The notes under the pieces were generated by a model. The model ran no database searches and was not told where the DNA came from. It saw only the letters and a list, made by a program, of their open reading frames with translations. Below, piece by piece: positions 60,910 to 64,000 of a stretch of DNA of 64,000 nucleotides (positions are counted from its first letter, which is position 1; each line of letters starts with the position of its first letter). The translations under genes and the position numbers were made by a program. Source of the DNA: Pseudomonas azotoformans (GTDB lineage Bacteria > Pseudomonadota > Gammaproteobacteria > Pseudomonadales > Pseudomonadaceae); NCBI RefSeq assembly GCF_001579805.1, contig NZ_CP014546.1:4464001-4528000 (forward strand), read 5' to 3'.

Positions 60910-62898
60910 ATGCCAACCACCTCTAGTTCAGGCACCGGCACTGGGGCATCGTCTTTGAATGCGAAGGGTGTTCTGTCACTTGCTCCAATGGATATCACCG
61001 GCGTGGACCCCTTAGACCCAACGGGTCTAATAAAAAGAAATGTGTTGCTTGCAGACCTGGAAGTGAAAATTTCCATGTGGGGGCCGGGGCCTGTGCCGCT
61101 GGATAGCCCGCATATTCTTGACCTCATTTTGATGCAAGGGGCCACTGTTATTTATACGCAATCAAAGACGGTCACTGCGCCACCCCCGCCGTTTCCTATT
61201 GAGCATGTGCTGTATATTCCCACTCTTGTCATGCAATCGTTAGCTGGCTTAGTTCAGCTGTATTACGTCGTCACAGATTCATTTGGTGGTCCCAGCGAAC
61301 TAGACCCCAAAAGAACACTCACCATCGATCAGAGCAACCCGGAGTTACTAGATCCTGCCGATCATCTCGAGTTTGTGGTGCCTCCATCACCTGCAGTGGA
61401 TGAAACCTACCTGCTAAATAACGATCCGGTCGCACTGCACCTTCTCCCTTATACAGGCCGCAGCGACGGAGATGACATTCACCTCTATTTGTCCAATTCT
61501 GCAAACCCTCCGGTTGCCGGGCCAGATTATATTTATAAGTTAGTGTTGAGTAGCGATCCATTGATTGTCTACTTGCCGGCGGACAAATTCCGTGTGTTGA
61601 TCAGTGGTGCTGCGTTTATCTTTTACCGGATTTTTGACAGGGCCGGATATTTCAGTGTGCGCAGTGCCGGTCTTCCATTTCAGCTTTCGTTAATTCCATT
61701 GCCCGGGCCACGGCCACTGCCAGAAATCTATCCGCCTGAACGTTACAGTGATTTGCTGATCAAGCGTGATGACGCCCGCGCCGGTATTTTTGTCAGGATT
61801 AATGCATACACCAATTGGGCGCCGGGGGATAAGGTCCGCGTTCACTGGAAAGGCCGTCCCGCCCCGCTCCAGGATGTAATTGGTTTCCCCACCGACGTGC
61901 GGATTGACTGGCCGGTGCTACGCGGACCGTTGACGGACCCACTGGCCTCAGAAACAGTGCCGGTGCGCTTCGATATTATTCGCGGCAGCCTGCCGCCATT
62001 TTCGTCCTACGCGATACCTGTCAATGTCAACACAAAGATTGCCGGCCAGGACCACGTCAACGCGCCAGCCTTGCTCAACCTGAATCTGCCGCTGACGGAG
62101 GTGCGGGGGCTTGTCTCCAATACCAAAAACGTGGTCAACCATGATGACAATCCGGCAGGTGCTCGTGCGCGTGTATTGCTTTATGAGGATCCACAGCCTG
62201 GTGAGGTCTTGGGCTTTTATTGGAACGGGATTGGGCCCGTGGCCTCCTATACCGTCCAGCCCGGTGACGTGGCAGGCCAGTTGGTATTTTCTACGGTAAT
62301 CCCCTGGGCCGTGATGGAAGGCTTCATACATCCTGCACTGCCGGTGTATTACACCACCAGTAACGGAGTGAATGACCAACAGTCTGATAATACATTCGTG
62401 AATGTGAATACTGGCACGCTGATTCAATTTCCAGCGCCTGTTCTAAAACATACCTTGGTGGGCGGTGCGGGCAATTTGTCTTGTTGCTCCAAGCCTGAAG
62501 TGTTTTTTGGTGTCCATTGGCATGTCACCGCTGATCCGCTCTTTGAACTGAATGACGTGATCAGGTTTTTCTGGGAGGGTTATGACAGTTATAACTGGGT
62601 GCCACCGGTGATTGATGAGTCAAGATTTGCTGAAAATGGCGTTTTCAATAACGGCAATGACCTGGCCAACGGATTGAATTTTGTTGTTGCTCCCTACGAA
62701 GAAAAAGTTGTTCCTATGAGAGACTTTGGCAGCGCGAAAGGCTGGTACCAAGTCAGGCGCGGTGGTGTACTGATAGGTGAGTCTTCGCCTAGAAGAATTC
62801 ATGTTGATCTGAACTATAGCGCGCCAGGTTATTGCAAGGCGGGCGATGTAATCTCATGTTCAACTACGGGGGTGGCAACACTGCTGTCGAGTAAATAA
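60910..62898 (+). CDS. Large beta-domain repeat protein of unknown function
   Basis: A 662-residue protein. ATG 60910 after GAGGAAG. No signal peptide is evident. The sequence is rich in Pro, Val, Tyr and Asp, and contains repeated segments with the pattern APGDKVRVHWKG, QPGEVLGFYWNG, and ELNDVIRFFWEG followed by Y-V-P and VNV strands, suggestive of three or more tandem Ig-like domains of about 110 residues. Ends with a Cys-containing tail (GYCKAGDVISCSTTG). A related gene follows, so they form a pair. I do not recognise a characterised homologue; adhesive or structural functions are possible. Confidence 0.65.
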   Translation: MPTTSSSGTGTGASSLNAKGVLSLAPMDITGVDPLDPTGLIKRNVLLADLEVKISMWGPGPVPLDSPHILDLILMQGATVIYTQSKTVTAPPPPFPIEHVLYIPTLVMQSLAGLVQLYYVVTDSFGGPSELDPKRTLTIDQSNPELLDPADHLEFVVPPSPAVDETYLLNNDPVALHLLPYTGRSDGDDIHLYLSNSANPPVAGPDYIYKLVLSSDPLIVYLPADKFRVLISGAAFIFYRIFDRAGYFSVRSAGLPFQLSLIPLPGPRPLPEIYPPERYSDLLIKRDDARAGIFVRINAYTNWAPGDKVRVHWKGRPAPLQDVIGFPTDVRIDWPVLRGPLTDPLASETVPVRFDIIRGSLPPFSSYAIPVNVNTKIAGQDHVNAPALLNLNLPLTEVRGLVSNTKNVVNHDDNPAGARARVLLYEDPQPGEVLGFYWNGIGPVASYTVQPGDVAGQLVFSTVIPWAVMEGFIHPALPVYYTTSNGVNDQQSDNTFVNVNTGTLIQFPAPVLKHTLVGGAGNLSCCSKPEVFFGVHWHVTADPLFELNDVIRFFWEGYDSYNWVPPVIDESRFAENGVFNNGNDLANGLNFVVAPYEEKVVPMRDFGSAKGWYQVRRGGVLIGESSPRRIHVDLNYSAPGYCKAGDVISCSTTGVATLLSSK

Positions 62899-63046
62899 TG
62901 GATTTCGGTTTTCGGCAGCAGTTATTGTTGTCGGTGGCCGAAGTTTTCAGGTCGTATTTATAAAGATTAAACCTCAGCAATGTATCGTTGTGCGTTCGCG
63001 CACGCCTTGAAACTATTGTGCTACCTGAGTAACACCGGAGATCAAC

Positions 63047-64000
63047 ATGAAAAAGAATACGTTGGACACTATTCGATGCTTTGAGAATTCACGCAGGGCC
63101 AATCCAGGAATTTCCGCTCTTCCTGACGGAGTACTAGAGGATCAGGTCCCAGGCTTTCCCGGCTTGCTGAAACGCGCAGCCTCATTGAGCGAAAACACAA
63201 AACTCATTGTTCCCCGGCCCGACGACTTCAGTACGGACCCACTTGAACCCGACTTTTTCAGTCTGTGGATCAAGCCAAATGATGCAGCCGACTTCGGTGA
63301 TCCTTATTTGACCCAAAGTGTGTCTTCACTTCCGGCAACCGGGCTCGAAGTGAATATCGCGCGTGCTCGGCGTGCCCCTGGTATTCACCAGATCAAATAT
63401 TCGTTTTTCGTTTTCAAAGTGGGTAACACCACCGAGTCTCTACCCCAGTTATTGATTGCTGACCTTGAAGGGGCCTATGAGGCTTATGTTGGAACCATTC
63501 CTGCACCTATTCCACCCAGTGACCTGCCTGCTTCCGTGGGGGCTGATTACTTCATGAGCAAGCCGAATGAATCTGCAATTTTTACCATTCCTGACTATGT
63601 TCCTTATGGCAAAGCCCCCGGTGATCGGGCACTGTTCTTTTTCGCCAATTCGGATGATCCCTACCTGCCCGTTGTAGGTAACCCTGATCCGTATTGGCCA
63701 ATTCCCGCCGATCGCACTTTCCCCCTGCCGCTATCGGTCGTTCAAGGGGCTCCGGATGGCGTCCACAGCTTGCGGTATCTGATCGTCGATGCGCCCGGCA
63801 ATCCGATGTACAAACAGTCGGGTGCCTTCAACTTTGACGTAAGCCTGTTTCCCAAACCCAGCAATTTCAAAGCTCCCACCATCGATTTGGCTGTCCCCGG
63901 TGATGGGTTGACCGACCGTGCGGACGTTACGGCACTCAACGGTTTGACGGTGCGTATCCCTGGCTATGACAACGTCTTACGCGCTGACGATGAATTGGTG
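63047..64000 (+). CDS. Second large beta-rich protein, incomplete at window end
   Basis: ATG at 63047 (after ACACCGGAGATC) opens a frame that continues to the last base, 318 codons visible. It starts MKKNTLDTIRCFENSRRANPGISALPDGVLE and contains domains similar in style to the previous protein (FSLWIKPNDAADFGDPYL, ALFFFANSDDPYLPVVGNPDPYWPIP, LRYLIVDAPGNPMYKQSGAFNFDV), plus the start of an Ig-like unit (LTVRIPGYDNVLRADDELV). Spacing of 148 bases from the upstream gene suggests tandem duplication. Function unknown. Confidence 0.7.
   Translation, partial: MKKNTLDTIRCFENSRRANPGISALPDGVLEDQVPGFPGLLKRAASLSENTKLIVPRPDDFSTDPLEPDFFSLWIKPNDAADFGDPYLTQSVSSLPATGLEVNIARARRAPGIHQIKYSFFVFKVGNTTESLPQLLIADLEGAYEAYVGTIPAPIPPSDLPASVGADYFMSKPNESAIFTIPDYVPYGKAPGDRALFFFANSDDPYLPVVGNPDPYWPIPADRTFPLPLSVVQGAPDGVHSLRYLIVDAPGNPMYKQSGAFNFDVSLFPKPSNFKAPTIDLAVPGDGLTDRADVTALNGLTVRIPGYDNVLRADDELV

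Overview
The window reads as chromosome of a Pseudomonas of the fluorescens group. Evidence is the ptxS-kguEKTD ketogluconate cluster with TGAAACCGGTTTCA operators, REP-like hairpins typical of the genus, and the GC-rich coding style at both ends. The middle (about 13.1-50.7 kb) is a mosaic accessory region: more AT-rich, full of broken genes, IS remnants and duplications, with an integrase at its left side.

Layout. 1-7.2 kb: end of a TonB-dependent receptor, an FMN-dependent NtaA/SnaA-type monooxygenase and a complete peptide/opine-type ABC importer with ATGA-coupled genes, probably for scavenging an organosulfur or similar compound. 7.2-8.7 kb: decayed DNA. 8.7-13.3 kb: AraC regulator, SDR oxidoreductase and the damaged remains of an RND efflux pump. 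13.6-16.2 kb: tyrosine integrase, divergent KfrA-like protein and a decayed KAP-type P-loop NTPase. 16.2-21.4 kb (minus strand): a four-gene operon encoding a metallo-beta-lactamase (MBL) fold protein, a single-chain E2-E1-JAB ubiquitin-like conjugation/deconjugation protein, a 2+2 TM membrane protein and a second MBL-fold protein. This is the strongest candidate for a conflict/defence system. 21.5-28.5 kb: unknown small genes, a possible PD-(D/E)XK nuclease, chimeric pseudogenes, an AbiEi-like antitoxin, an intact IS3-family element and other IS fragments.

29.0-44.8 kb: a tightly coupled operon for a hybrid type II secretion / type IV pilus-like machine: GspG, GspF, GspE, a PilM/GspL-like protein, PilN-, PilO- and PilP/GspC-like proteins, a TPR-secretin and three more pseudopilin-like proteins. 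It is followed without a strong break by an 81-residue secreted YD-repeat miniprotein, a 2007-residue Sec-targeted RHS/YD protein and a frameshifted membrane protein. I infer that the RHS protein is the dedicated cargo. 45-50.7 kb: small unknown genes, a nonsense-split gene, hairpin repeats, a second truncated AbiEi copy next to a solo IS end, an XRE regulator and an orphan MbcA/ParS-type antitoxin.

50.7-64 kb returns to core-like genome: nitrilase, LEA-type lipoprotein, NCS2 purine permease, chemotaxis receptor, the kgu operon with its repressor PtxS, and two adjacent genes for large proteins of unknown function; the second runs off the window. No rRNA, tRNA or CRISPR array was recognised.
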